Positions 1-8,775 of a stretch of DNA of 39,745 bases are shown in pieces. The notes beneath the pieces are model-generated. The model was not told the origin of the DNA and made no database searches. It saw nothing but the letters and a program-made list of their open reading frames with translations. The translations under genes were made by a program, and so were the position numbers. Position 1 is the first letter of the stretch, and every line of letters begins with the position of its first letter. The DNA is taken from positions 82,009 to 121,753 of the forward strand of contig NZ_QAIK01000183.1 of NCBI RefSeq assembly GCF_003061005.1. The letters run 5' to 3'. Source of the DNA: Pseudomonas sp. HMWF021 (GTDB taxonomy: Bacteria; Pseudomonadota; Gammaproteobacteria; Pseudomonadales; Pseudomonadaceae).

Positions 1-3000
1 CGGTCGAACCCGAGGTGTAGATCACGTAGGCCAGATGCGCCGGGGTCAGCGTCGGCAGTTGCGGATTGGTAGCCGGCAGGTGTTGCCAGAGGGCGTTGTC
101 CAGATCGATCACCGGCACCCGGCCCAGCAATTCGCGGGTCGAGACCTGCGCCAGCACTGCCACCGGATCGCTGTCCTGCAACAGGTACGCAATGCGCTCC
201 GCCGGATACGCCGGATCAATCGGCACGTAACCGGCCCCGGCCTTGAGAATCGCCAGCAGCGCCACCAGCATGTGCGGGCTGCGTTGCAGGCACACGGCAA
301 TCCGGTCGTCCGGTTGCACGCCGAGGCCGAGCAAGTGATGGGCCAGGCGATTGGCCTGCTGATTGAGCTGCGCGTACGTCAGTTGCTGCGTGCCCTGCAC
401 CACCGCCAGCGCCTGTGGCTGCTGCTCGGCCTGCACTTGCACCAGCGCCTGAATCGTTGCCCCGCGCGGGTATGCCGCTGCGGTCGGATTGAAACCGACC
501 AGCAAGCGCTCGTATTCCTCCACCGAAAGAATCGGCAAACGGTTGAGCGGACGTTGCGGCGCCTGTTCCAGCGCATGCACCAGATGCTCCAGCGTGGTGT
601 GCATGTAGCCACAGATGCGCTGCGCGCCGACCTGCGCCAACGCCAGCACGGTCAGGGAAAAGCCGTCGCCCAGATCATCGACGCTGAGGGTCAGCGGATA
701 GTTGCTGCGCTCTTCGCCACCGAGCAACTGCACGCCTTCCCAGATGCCCTGACCGTCACGCGGTTGCGCCTCGGCGACGGTATGCCGGTAGTTGAGCAAG
801 GCGCTGAACAGCGGTGCGCCGGAGACTGCGCTGCAAAGTTGGGCCAGCGCCAGTGGCGCGTGTTCATGGGCGAGTAATGCCGTCAGCCGTGCGTGGGTAG
901 TCTTGACCGCAGCGCGCACGCCTTCGCTGACATCCACGCGCAGCGGCAAGGTGTTGATGAACACCCCCAGCGTGCGGTCGGCACCCTCGCCGCCCTGCAT
1001 CCGCCCCAACAGCACCGTGCCGAACACCACGTCGCGGCGGTTGGCAAGCACGCCCAGCACCTGCGCCCAGGCCAGGTGCATCAGGCTTGCCGGGCTGACG
1101 CCGATTTGCCGGGCCTGCTCGCGCAGACGCAGGGTCAACCCGGCATCGACGGCTTGCCCGGCTTCCTCAATGGCGCCGCCATCGCCTTGCACGTCGTGCA
1201 GGCCGAATGGCAGGGTCGGTTCATCGATATCGCCGAGCATGTCGCGGAAGAACGCTTCGTGTTCCTGCTCACTGGCGCCCAGACGTGCCTGCGCCACGTA
1301 GTTGCGGTACGGCGTCGGCGTGCCGAGGCTGTCGGCCTGATTGAACATGAACGCGCGCATTTCCTGACCCACCACTTCCATGGCGGTGTGGTCGAGGATC
1401 AAATGCTGGAACAGGATGATCGCCACCACCCGTTGCTGCGCCGGGTCTTCGGCGTAGACGATGCGCATCAGCGGTGCCTGGCTCAGGTCGAGGCGGTTGT
1501 ACCGGGCGTCGAAACGCGCGTGCAACTGTTCGAGCACATCACCCTGCGCCGGATCCAGCGCCACCGCTTGCACCACCAGCGGCGCCTCGCGCCAGACCAC
1601 TTGCTGCGGGCTCGCCAGGCCTTCCCAGACCACGCTGGTGCGCAGAATGTCGTGACGCGCGATGACCTTTTGCAGGTTGTCGGCAAAGCCCCGCAAACGC
1701 TCAAGACTGTCGAACGCCAGCCGCGATTGCAGCAGGTATGGATCGCCCTGCTCAGCGCTCAGGTGGTGATAAAGAATGCCTTCCTGCAACGGCGCCAGCG
1801 GATAAATGTCCTGCACGTTCGCCGCTCCACCCGGCACCGTGGCAACGATGCGCTCGATACTGGCCTGGTCGAGTTCGGTCAGGCTGAGCATGTCCGGGGT
1901 GATGCGGGTGCAGCCCGGCGGAATGCGATTGGCCGGCACGTCGATTTCGCGCCCGCTGCCCACGGCGGCGGCCAGCGCAGCCAGGGTCGGCTGGCTGAAC
2001 AGCGCGCGCACATCGGCGCTGAGGCCGATCTGACGCATGCGTTCGATCAGGCTCACCGCCAGCAGCGAATGCCCGCCCAGTTCGAAGAAATTATCCTGGC
2101 GCCCGACGCGCTCGACTTTCAGCACGTCGATCCAGATCTGCGCCAGCGCGGTTTCCACCCCCCCTTCTGGCGCCTGATATTCGCGGCTGAGCCATGCGCC
2201 GTGCTCCGGCTCAGGCAAGGCCTTGCGGTCGATCTTGCCATTGGCGGTCAGCGGCAATGCGTCCAGACGCACGTAAGCCGCCGGCAGCAGCGCATCCGGC
2301 AAGCGAGCCTGCAAATGCGTGTGCAACTGTTGAATATCGACTGCCGTGCGCTCGGTGAACCACGCAATCAGCCGCCCTTCGCGAACCAGCACAACGGCTT
2401 CCTGCAGCGCAGCGTGGCTGCCGAGCGCGGCTTCGATTTCACCCAATTCAATACGCACACCACGCAACTTGACCTGATCATCGTTGCGCCCCAGGTACTC
2501 GATGTTACCGTCGGCCAGCCAACGCGCCTGATCGCCGGTGCGGTACATGCGCGCCTGTGGCTCGTCGCTGAACGGGTCGATCAGGAAGTGCCCAGCGCTC
2601 AGCTCGGGACGATTCAGATAACCGCGCGCCACGCCCGCCCCGCCAACATACAACTCGCCCGCCACGCCCACCGGCACTGGACGCTGCTCGGCGTCCAGCA
2701 CATAGACTTTGGCGTTGGCAATCGGGCGGCCGATATGCAGCGGCTGATCCAGTTCGACCCGGCCCGAGGTGGCAACCACCGTGGCTTCGGTCGGGCCATA
2801 GTTGTTGATCACGTCGAAGGTTTGCGCACGATTGAACTGACGCAGTCGGTCACCGCCGATCAGCAGCGTACGCAAGGTCGGGTGCTGCAATTGACGGCTG
2901 AACGCGTATTCGGCCACTGGCGTCGGCAGGAAGCTGACCTGCAACGGCTGCGCGCACCACCAGTCGAGCAACTCGTCGAGGTGCTCGCTGCGGATCGACT

Positions 3001-6000
3001 GCGGCGGCAGGTGCAAGGTCGCGCCCACGCACAGCGTCGGCCAGACTTCCCAGGCCATGGCGTCGAAACCGAATCCGGCGACACTCGCGGTCTGGCTGCC
3101 GGCCTGCAAATCAAAGGCTTCAGCGTGCCAGTGCACGAGGTTTTCCAGCGTCGCATGCTCGACCATCACGCCTTTCGGTTGGCCGGTGGAGCCGGAGGTG
3201 TAGATCACGTAAGCCAGATGGTTCGGCGTCAATGCCGGCACCTGCGGATTGGTATCCGACAGGTGCTGCCAGAGGTCGTTGTCCAGATCGATGACCGGCA
3301 CGCCACCGAGCAGATCGCGGGTCGATGCCTGCGCCACAACCGCCACCGGGGCGCAGTCCTGCAACAGGTAGGCGATGCGTTCCGGCGGATACGCCGGATC
3401 GACCGGCACATAACCGGCGCCGGCCTTGAGGATCGCCAGCAGCGCCACCAGCATGTCCGGGCTGCGCCGGGCACACAGGGCGACCCGATCATCGGGCTGC
3501 ACACCAAGGCCGATCAGGTGATGCGCCAGGCGATTGGCCCGTTGATTGAGTTCGCCATAGCTCAACCGCTGCGCCCCTTGCAGCGCCGCCAAGGCTTCGG
3601 GATGCGCGGCCGCCTGGGCCTCGAACAAACACTGCACGGTTTGCGCCGGCGGGTATTGGCGACCGGTGATGTTAAACCCGACCAGGACCCGCTGGCGTTC
3701 GCTCGGCGACAGCACCGAGATCTGCCGCAGCGGCGTTGCTGGCGTGTGCTCCAGCGCCGTCAGCAGATTGTGCAACGCGGTCTGCAGGTAATCGCAGACC
3801 CGCGCGCCATCCACTTGCGGCACGGCTTGGACGCTCAGACGGAAACCTGCGCCGAGATCATCGACGCTGACCACCAGCGGATAGTTGCTGCGCTCGCGGG
3901 AGCTGAGAATCTCGATCCCGTCCCAGGCCACGCCTGCCGGCTCCGCCGCGCTGTGACGGTAGTTGAGCAAGGTGCTGAACAGCGGCAGCGAAGCCGACAC
4001 ACCGCTGCAACGCTGAGCCAGCGCCAGTGACGCCTGCTCGTGCGCCAGCAGTTGCGCCAGTCGCTCATGAGTAGCGCGCACGCCTTGCTGCACCGCGGTC
4101 GCGCCAGCGCTGACCCGCAGCGGCAAGGTGTTGATGAACATGCCAAGTGCGCGGTCGGCGCCCTCGCCGCCCTGCATGCGCCCCAGCAGCACGGTGCCGA
4201 ACACCACGTCCTCACGGCCCGAGACCTTTGCCAGCACCTGGCCCCAGGCCTGGTGCACCAGGCTGGCCGCGCTGATGCCGAGGCGGCGCGCCTGTTCGCG
4301 CAGGCGCCGGGCAACATCGGCGTCCAGCACCTGCACGCTGTCGACAATGGTGCTGCCGTCGCCATGCACGTCCTGCACACCGAAGACCACGGTCGGCTCG
4401 TCGATGTCGCCGAGCATGTCGCGGAAGAACGCCTCATGCGCCTGGGCATTGGCCTGCTGTTGCGCCTGCGCCACGTAGTGGCGGTACTGCACCGGCGTCG
4501 GCAGATCGGCGCCGCTCGGGTACAGGCTGTCGTTCATTTCCGCCAGCAGCACTTCCAGTGCGGTGTGGTCGAGCACGATGTGGTGCAGCAACAGGATGCC
4601 GACCCAGCGCTGCTGTTCACGGTCTTCGGTGTAGGCCAGACGCATCAGCGGTGCGCGGCGCAGGTCGAGGCGGTAGTGACGCGGATCGAAACGTGCCTGC
4701 ATCTGCTCCAGCACATCGCCTTCCAGCAGGTCGGCGTCGATCCGTTCCAGTGCCAGCGGCGCCTCGCGCCAGACCACTTGCACCGGCTCCTCGAGTCCTT
4801 CCCAGACCACGCTGGTGCGCAGAATGTCGTGGCGTTCGATCACCGCGTTGAGGGCGCGGACGAAAGCCTTGATCTGTGCCAGACCGGCGAAAGCAAATTG
4901 CGCCTGCAACACGTACGGATCCCCGGCGCTGGTCGCCAGGTGGTGGTAGAGAATCCCCGCCTGCAACGGGGCGAGGCCATAGATGTCCTGCACATTGCCG
5001 ACGCCGCCTGGCACAGTGGCGACCACGCGGTCGATGGCGGCCTGATCCAGCGAGGCCAGCGGCAGCATGTCCGGGGTGATCTGCGTGCAATCGGCAGGTA
5101 TCAGGTTGTCCGGCACCCGCACGCCGTGGCTGTCACCCAGGGTAGCGGCCAGTGCCGCCACGCTCGGCTGGCCGAACAGCACGCGCACGTCGCACTGCAA
5201 GTCGTGCTGACGCATGCGTTCGATCAGTTTCACCGCCAGCAGCGAATGGCCGCCGAGTTCGAAGAAGTTGTCGTGGCGCCCGACCTGCTCAACCCCGAGC
5301 AAGGTTTGCCAGATGCCGGCGATCAGGGTTTCCACTTCTCCCGCTGGGGCTTCGAAACCACGACGGGCGAAGGCATCGCTGTCCGGTTGTGGCAAGGCCT
5401 TGCGATCAAGTTTGCCGTTAGTGGTCAGTGGTAAAGCATCAAGGCGCACAAACGCGCTCGGCACCATGTAGTCGGCCAGCGACAGCAGCAACTCGTCGCG
5501 CAATTGCGCGGCGCTCGGCTCAGTGCCTGCGGCGGCCAGCCAGTAGGCCACCAGACGCTTGTCACCGGGGCTGTCTTCGCGAGCGATCACCACCGCTTCG
5601 CGCACACCGGCGCAGGCTGCGAGGCGAGCTTCGATTTCACCGAGTTCGATGCGGAAACCACGGATCTTCACTTGATCGTCATTACGCCCCAGGTATTCGA
5701 GGCTGCCGTCCGTGGTCCAGCGCGCCAAGTCACCGGTCTTGTACAGGCGTGCTTCAGCACGGCCACTGAACGGGTCGGCAATAAAACGCTCGGCGGTCAG
5801 CGCCTCGCGGTTGAGGTAGCCGCGGGCAACCCCGGCACCACCGACGTACAACTCGCCGATCACGCCGGCCGGCACCGGTTCGCGCTGCGCGTCGAGCACG
5901 TACAGTTGCAGGTCGGGAATGCCCACACCGATCGGGCTGCGCCCCACCAGCAGCGCATCGGCTGCTTCCAGTGGGCGGTAGGTGACGTGCACCGTGGTTT

Positions 6001-8530
6001 CAGTGATGCCATACATGTTTACCAGCCGCGTACCGGCATTGGCGACCCGCGCGTACCACGGTTTGAGCAGGCCCGGTTCCAGGGCTTCGCCGCCGAAGAT
6101 CACCTCGCGCAGCGAGTGCTGCAACGGGCTGCGGCCCTGCGCGGCGATCAACTGGCGGAAGGCACTCGGGGTCTGATTGAGCACAGTCACACCGCTGCGG
6201 CACAGCAAGGCGTAGCAATCATCCGGCGAGCGGCTGACAGCCTGCGGCACCAGCAACAAGTGGCCGCCAAACGCCAGCGCACCCCAGATTTCCCACACCG
6301 AGAAGTCGAAGGCGAAGGAATGGAACAGCGCCCACACGTCTTGCGGGTTGAAGTTGAACCAGTCGTGGGTCGCCGAAAACAGACGCGTGACGTTGCGGTG
6401 TTCGACCATCACACCCTTGGGCTGCCCGGTGGAGCCCGAGGTGTAGATCACATAAGCGAGATGGTGTGGGGTCAGTTCGGGAATTTGCGGATTGCTGGTC
6501 AGTTCGGCCTGCAACTGCACGCTGTCGAGATCGATGACCGGCACGTTGAGTGCGCCAACCCGCTCCAGCGTATCGGCCTGGGTCAGCACCGCCACCGGGG
6601 CGCTGTCCTGCAAGGTGTAGGCGATGCGCTCCAGTGGATACGCCGGGTCGATCGGCACGTAACCGGCGCCGGCCTTGAGGATACCGAGCAGGCCGATGAT
6701 CATTTGCGGGCCGCGTTCGACGCAGATTGCCACGCGCTGATCCGGGCGAATCCCCAGCGCCAGCAGATGATGCGCAACCTGATTGGCGCGACGATTGAGT
6801 TCGCCGTAGCTCAGCGCCTGCTCTTCAAACAGCAGCGCTGTGGCCTCGGGTCGCGCCGCCGCGTGGGCCTCGAACTGCTGATGAATCAGCGGCGTTTGCG
6901 GGAACTGCGGCAACGGCGAGTTGACCCCGTGCAGCAGATATTCACGTTCGGCGGCCGGCAGAATGTTCAGACGTTGCAGCGGCGCATCCGGGGTCGCATG
7001 CAAAGCTTGCAGCAGGCTGTGCAACGCGGTGTGCAGATAACCGGCGATGCGTTCGGCGCTCAGCGCTGCATCCGCCAGCGCGGTGATGCGCAGGTCCTCG
7101 CCGAGGTCGTCGATGTTGACCGTCAGCGGGTAGTTGGTGCGTTCGCGGGCGCCCAGCACGTGCACGCCGGGGGCCAGTTCGCTGATTTCGGCGATTTCTT
7201 CGCTGCTGCTGTGGCGATAGTTGAGGATCGCGCTGAACAACGGCGTCGGCACCGCCACCGCGCTGCAACGCTGGGCCAGCGCCAGCGAGGTCTGCTCATG
7301 GCCGAGCAACGCGCTCAGGCGTCGGTGCGTCGCCAGCACCCCGGCACGCACGCCGTCCTGCCCGACATCCACCCGCAGCGGCAACGTGTTGATGAACATC
7401 CCCAGCGCCTGTTCGCCGCCTTCACCCGCCTCCATCCGCCCCAGCAGCACGGTGCCGAACACCACTGCCGTGCGGCCCGACAACTGGCCGAGCACCCGCG
7501 CCAGCGCCAGGTGCATCAGGCTCGCGACACTGACCCCGAGCTGGCGCGCCTGGCCGCGCAGTTGCCGGCTGAAGTCGGTGTCGAGCATCAGCACGCCTTC
7601 TTCGATGCCTTGTCCGTCGCCTTGCACATCCTGCAGACCGCAGGGCAAGGTCGGCTCGTCGATGTCGGCGAGCATTTCGCGGAAGAACTGCTCGTGGGTC
7701 TGTTCGTCCAGGCTCAGGCGCGCCTTGGCGAGGTGATCGCGGTACGGCACCGCCGGCCCGACCTGCGCCGCCTCGCCGAGCAGATGCGCACGGGTTTCCC
7801 GGCGCACCACGTCGAGGGCGACGTGGTCCATGATCAAGTGATGGAACAGCAACAGGGCGACCACGCGTCCGTTGAGCGGATCCGTGGCATACACCAGACG
7901 CAGCAGTGGCGCCTGTTGAATATCCAGACGCAGGAATCGGGGATCGTGGCGCTCCAGCAGTTGCGTCAGCACATCCTCGCCCGGTTCGAGCAGGATTTCT
8001 TCGCAGTGCAATGTCGCATGCCGCTGCACCACCTGCAGCGGTTCATCCAGGCGTTCCCAGACGAACGAAGTGCGCAGGATGTCGTGGCGTTCGATCATCC
8101 ATTGCAGCGCTTCGGCGAAGGCCTCCAGACGTTCGCGACTGTCGAAAGCGAACCGCGCTTGCGACACGTAGGGGTCGCCGGCGGGCGCCGACAAATGCAG
8201 GTAGAGCATGCCTTCCTGCAAGGGCGCCAGCGGGTAGATGTCCTGCACATTGGCAGCGCCACCGGGCACGTTGGCGACGAGGCGATCGATGGTCGGCTGA
8301 TCCAGCGTCACCAGCCCCAGCATGTCCGGGGTGATGCGAAACGCCGGGCTCAACCAGTCACCGCCATGGCTGGCGACCAGCTCCCGCAGTTGCGCCTTGT
8401 GTTCGCTGAGGCTGTCCCACAACGCATCGTCCAGGGCGTCGTCGCTGCCCAGAATGACCAGGTCTTCATCTTCCTGTTGAAGGCGGATCGCATGGGTGGA
8501 AATAACAGCCATCAGTTCGCTGAAATGCAT
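1..8530 (-). CDS. Lipopeptide NRPS, second protein (partial; docking-C-A-T-C-A-T-C-A...)
   Basis: Large multimodular non-ribosomal peptide synthetase, open from an ATG at 8530 to the window edge (2843 codons seen, no stop). Residues 1-65 look like a TubC-type N-terminal docking domain. Then come C (about 67-500), A (A3 core near 700), T (GGHS, Ser1096), C, A (core near 1780), T (Ser2155), C (about 2200-2650) and an A domain cut just after its YTSGST core. Specificity residues read by alignment to GrsA: first A DFWNIGMVH (the known Thr code); second A DAWFLGNVV (Leu); third not visible. All three C domains carry the N-terminal H[I/L]xxxxGD signature of dual epimerization/condensation domains, and no separate E domain is present. 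The first has LHL instead of HHL, and the third has QHLILDH instead of HHxxxDH. It probably elongates the chain handed over by the upstream NRPS. A thioesterase must lie outside the window. AGCAGG upstream of 8530 can serve as ribosome-binding site. Confidence 0.95.
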   Translation of the reverse strand, partial: MHFSELMAVISTHAIRLQQEDEDLVILGSDDALDDALWDSLSEHKAQLRELVASHGGDWLSPAFRITPDMLGLVTLDQPTIDRLVANVPGGAANVQDIYPLAPLQEGMLYLHLSAPAGDPYVSQARFAFDSRERLEAFAEALQWMIERHDILRTSFVWERLDEPLQVVQRHATLHCEEILLEPGEDVLTQLLERHDPRFLRLDIQQAPLLRLVYATDPLNGRVVALLLFHHLIMDHVALDVVRRETRAHLLGEAAQVGPAVPYRDHLAKARLSLDEQTHEQFFREMLADIDEPTLPCGLQDVQGDGQGIEEGVLMLDTDFSRQLRGQARQLGVSVASLMHLALARVLGQLSGRTAVVFGTVLLGRMEAGEGGEQALGMFINTLPLRVDVGQDGVRAGVLATHRRLSALLGHEQTSLALAQRCSAVAVPTPLFSAILNYRHSSSEEIAEISELAPGVHVLGARERTNYPLTVNIDDLGEDLRITALADAALSAERIAGYLHTALHSLLQALHATPDAPLQRLNILPAAEREYLLHGVNSPLPQFPQTPLIHQQFEAHAAARPEATALLFEEQALSYGELNRRANQVAHHLLALGIRPDQRVAICVERGPQMIIGLLGILKAGAGYVPIDPAYPLERIAYTLQDSAPVAVLTQADTLERVGALNVPVIDLDSVQLQAELTSNPQIPELTPHHLAYVIYTSGSTGQPKGVMVEHRNVTRLFSATHDWFNFNPQDVWALFHSFAFDFSVWEIWGALAFGGHLLLVPQAVSRSPDDCYALLCRSGVTVLNQTPSAFRQLIAAQGRSPLQHSLREVIFGGEALEPGLLKPWYARVANAGTRLVNMYGITETTVHVTYRPLEAADALLVGRSPIGVGIPDLQLYVLDAQREPVPAGVIGELYVGGAGVARGYLNREALTAERFIADPFSGRAEARLYKTGDLARWTTDGSLEYLGRNDDQVKIRGFRIELGEIEARLAACAGVREAVVIAREDSPGDKRLVAYWLAAAGTEPSAAQLRDELLLSLADYMVPSAFVRLDALPLTTNGKLDRKALPQPDSDAFARRGFEAPAGEVETLIAGIWQTLLGVEQVGRHDNFFELGGHSLLAVKLIERMRQHDLQCDVRVLFGQPSVAALAATLGDSHGVRVPDNLIPADCTQITPDMLPLASLDQAAIDRVVATVPGGVGNVQDIYGLAPLQAGILYHHLATSAGDPYVLQAQFAFAGLAQIKAFVRALNAVIERHDILRTSVVWEGLEEPVQVVWREAPLALERIDADLLEGDVLEQMQARFDPRHYRLDLRRAPLMRLAYTEDREQQRWVGILLLHHIVLDHTALEVLLAEMNDSLYPSGADLPTPVQYRHYVAQAQQQANAQAHEAFFRDMLGDIDEPTVVFGVQDVHGDGSTIVDSVQVLDADVARRLREQARRLGISAASLVHQAWGQVLAKVSGREDVVFGTVLLGRMQGGEGADRALGMFINTLPLRVSAGATAVQQGVRATHERLAQLLAHEQASLALAQRCSGVSASLPLFSTLLNYRHSAAEPAGVAWDGIEILSSRERSNYPLVVSVDDLGAGFRLSVQAVPQVDGARVCDYLQTALHNLLTALEHTPATPLRQISVLSPSERQRVLVGFNITGRQYPPAQTVQCLFEAQAAAHPEALAALQGAQRLSYGELNQRANRLAHHLIGLGVQPDDRVALCARRSPDMLVALLAILKAGAGYVPVDPAYPPERIAYLLQDCAPVAVVAQASTRDLLGGVPVIDLDNDLWQHLSDTNPQVPALTPNHLAYVIYTSGSTGQPKGVMVEHATLENLVHWHAEAFDLQAGSQTASVAGFGFDAMAWEVWPTLCVGATLHLPPQSIRSEHLDELLDWWCAQPLQVSFLPTPVAEYAFSRQLQHPTLRTLLIGGDRLRQFNRAQTFDVINNYGPTEATVVATSGRVELDQPLHIGRPIANAKVYVLDAEQRPVPVGVAGELYVGGAGVARGYLNRPELSAGHFLIDPFSDEPQARMYRTGDQARWLADGNIEYLGRNDDQVKLRGVRIELGEIEAALGSHAALQEAVVLVREGRLIAWFTERTAVDIQQLHTHLQARLPDALLPAAYVRLDALPLTANGKIDRKALPEPEHGAWLSREYQAPEGGVETALAQIWIDVLKVERVGRQDNFFELGGHSLLAVSLIERMRQIGLSADVRALFSQPTLAALAAAVGSGREIDVPANRIPPGCTRITPDMLSLTELDQASIERIVATVPGGAANVQDIYPLAPLQEGILYHHLSAEQGDPYLLQSRLAFDSLERLRGFADNLQKVIARHDILRTSVVWEGLASPQQVVWREAPLVVQAVALDPAQGDVLEQLHARFDARYNRLDLSQAPLMRIVYAEDPAQQRVVAIILFQHLILDHTAMEVVGQEMRAFMFNQADSLGTPTPYRNYVAQARLGASEQEHEAFFRDMLGDIDEPTLPFGLHDVQGDGGAIEEAGQAVDAGLTLRLREQARQIGVSPASLMHLAWAQVLGVLANRRDVVFGTVLLGRMQGGEGADRTLGVFINTLPLRVDVSEGVRAAVKTTHARLTALLAHEHAPLALAQLCSAVSGAPLFSALLNYRHTVAEAQPRDGQGIWEGVQLLGGEERSNYPLTLSVDDLGDGFSLTVLALAQVGAQRICGYMHTTLEHLVHALEQAPQRPLNRLPILSVEEYERLLVGFNPTAAAYPRGATIQALVQVQAEQQPQALAVVQGTQQLTYAQLNQQANRLAHHLLGLGVQPDDRIAVCLQRSPHMLVALLAILKAGAGYVPIDPAYPAERIAYLLQDSDPVAVLAQVSTRELLGRVPVIDLDNALWQHLPATNPQLPTLTPAHLAYVIYTSGST

Positions 8531-8775
8531 GGGATAACCTGCTGTAAATACGAGAAAAAGGAGCGCGCAGCCGCGAGTCCGTGCTTGAAGCGCGCAGCCT
8601 GGAAAAACTAAAACATCGGGGCTTGAGGGGCTGACATGGGAAGCGGGGACAAGCCGCCGGCCTTGGCGCCGCAATCCCCCAGTAGGAGCTGCCGCAGGCT
8701 GCGATCTTTTGATTTGGCTTTTGAAGATCAAGATCAAAAGATCGCAGCCTGCGGCAGCTCCTACAGGGGTTTGGG
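8531..8775. other. Intergenic gap between the two NRPS genes
   Basis: This 245-bp stretch separates two collinear NRPS genes on the minus strand. It contains the long REP palindrome at 8682-8764 and the ribosome-binding site of the second NRPS. I see no open reading frame with coding character and no T-tract terminator. Co-transcription of the two NRPS genes is inferred from their orientation and function. Confidence 0.7.
8682..8764. repeat. REPIN-like palindrome, family A, inside the NRPS operon
   Basis: Two perfectly complementary 32-nt arms (8682-8713 and 8733-8764) beginning GTAGGAGCTGCCGCAG flank a 19-nt loop. The same arms recur at 22965, 23233 and 23514, and a variant recurs at 28263-28708. 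Paired inverted REP sequences of this kind are known as REPINs in P. fluorescens and are usually extragenic. In a transcript this would fold into a very stable hairpin. Confidence 0.9.

Noticed and set aside
893..8611. Very long open frames on the plus strand opposite the NRPS genes (893-4030, 4040-5434, 5504-8611)
   Set aside because: They are antisense shadows of the GC-rich NRPS coding strand. Their proteins are rich in His, Gln and Arg and show no family features, while the minus strand encodes textbook NRPS domains.
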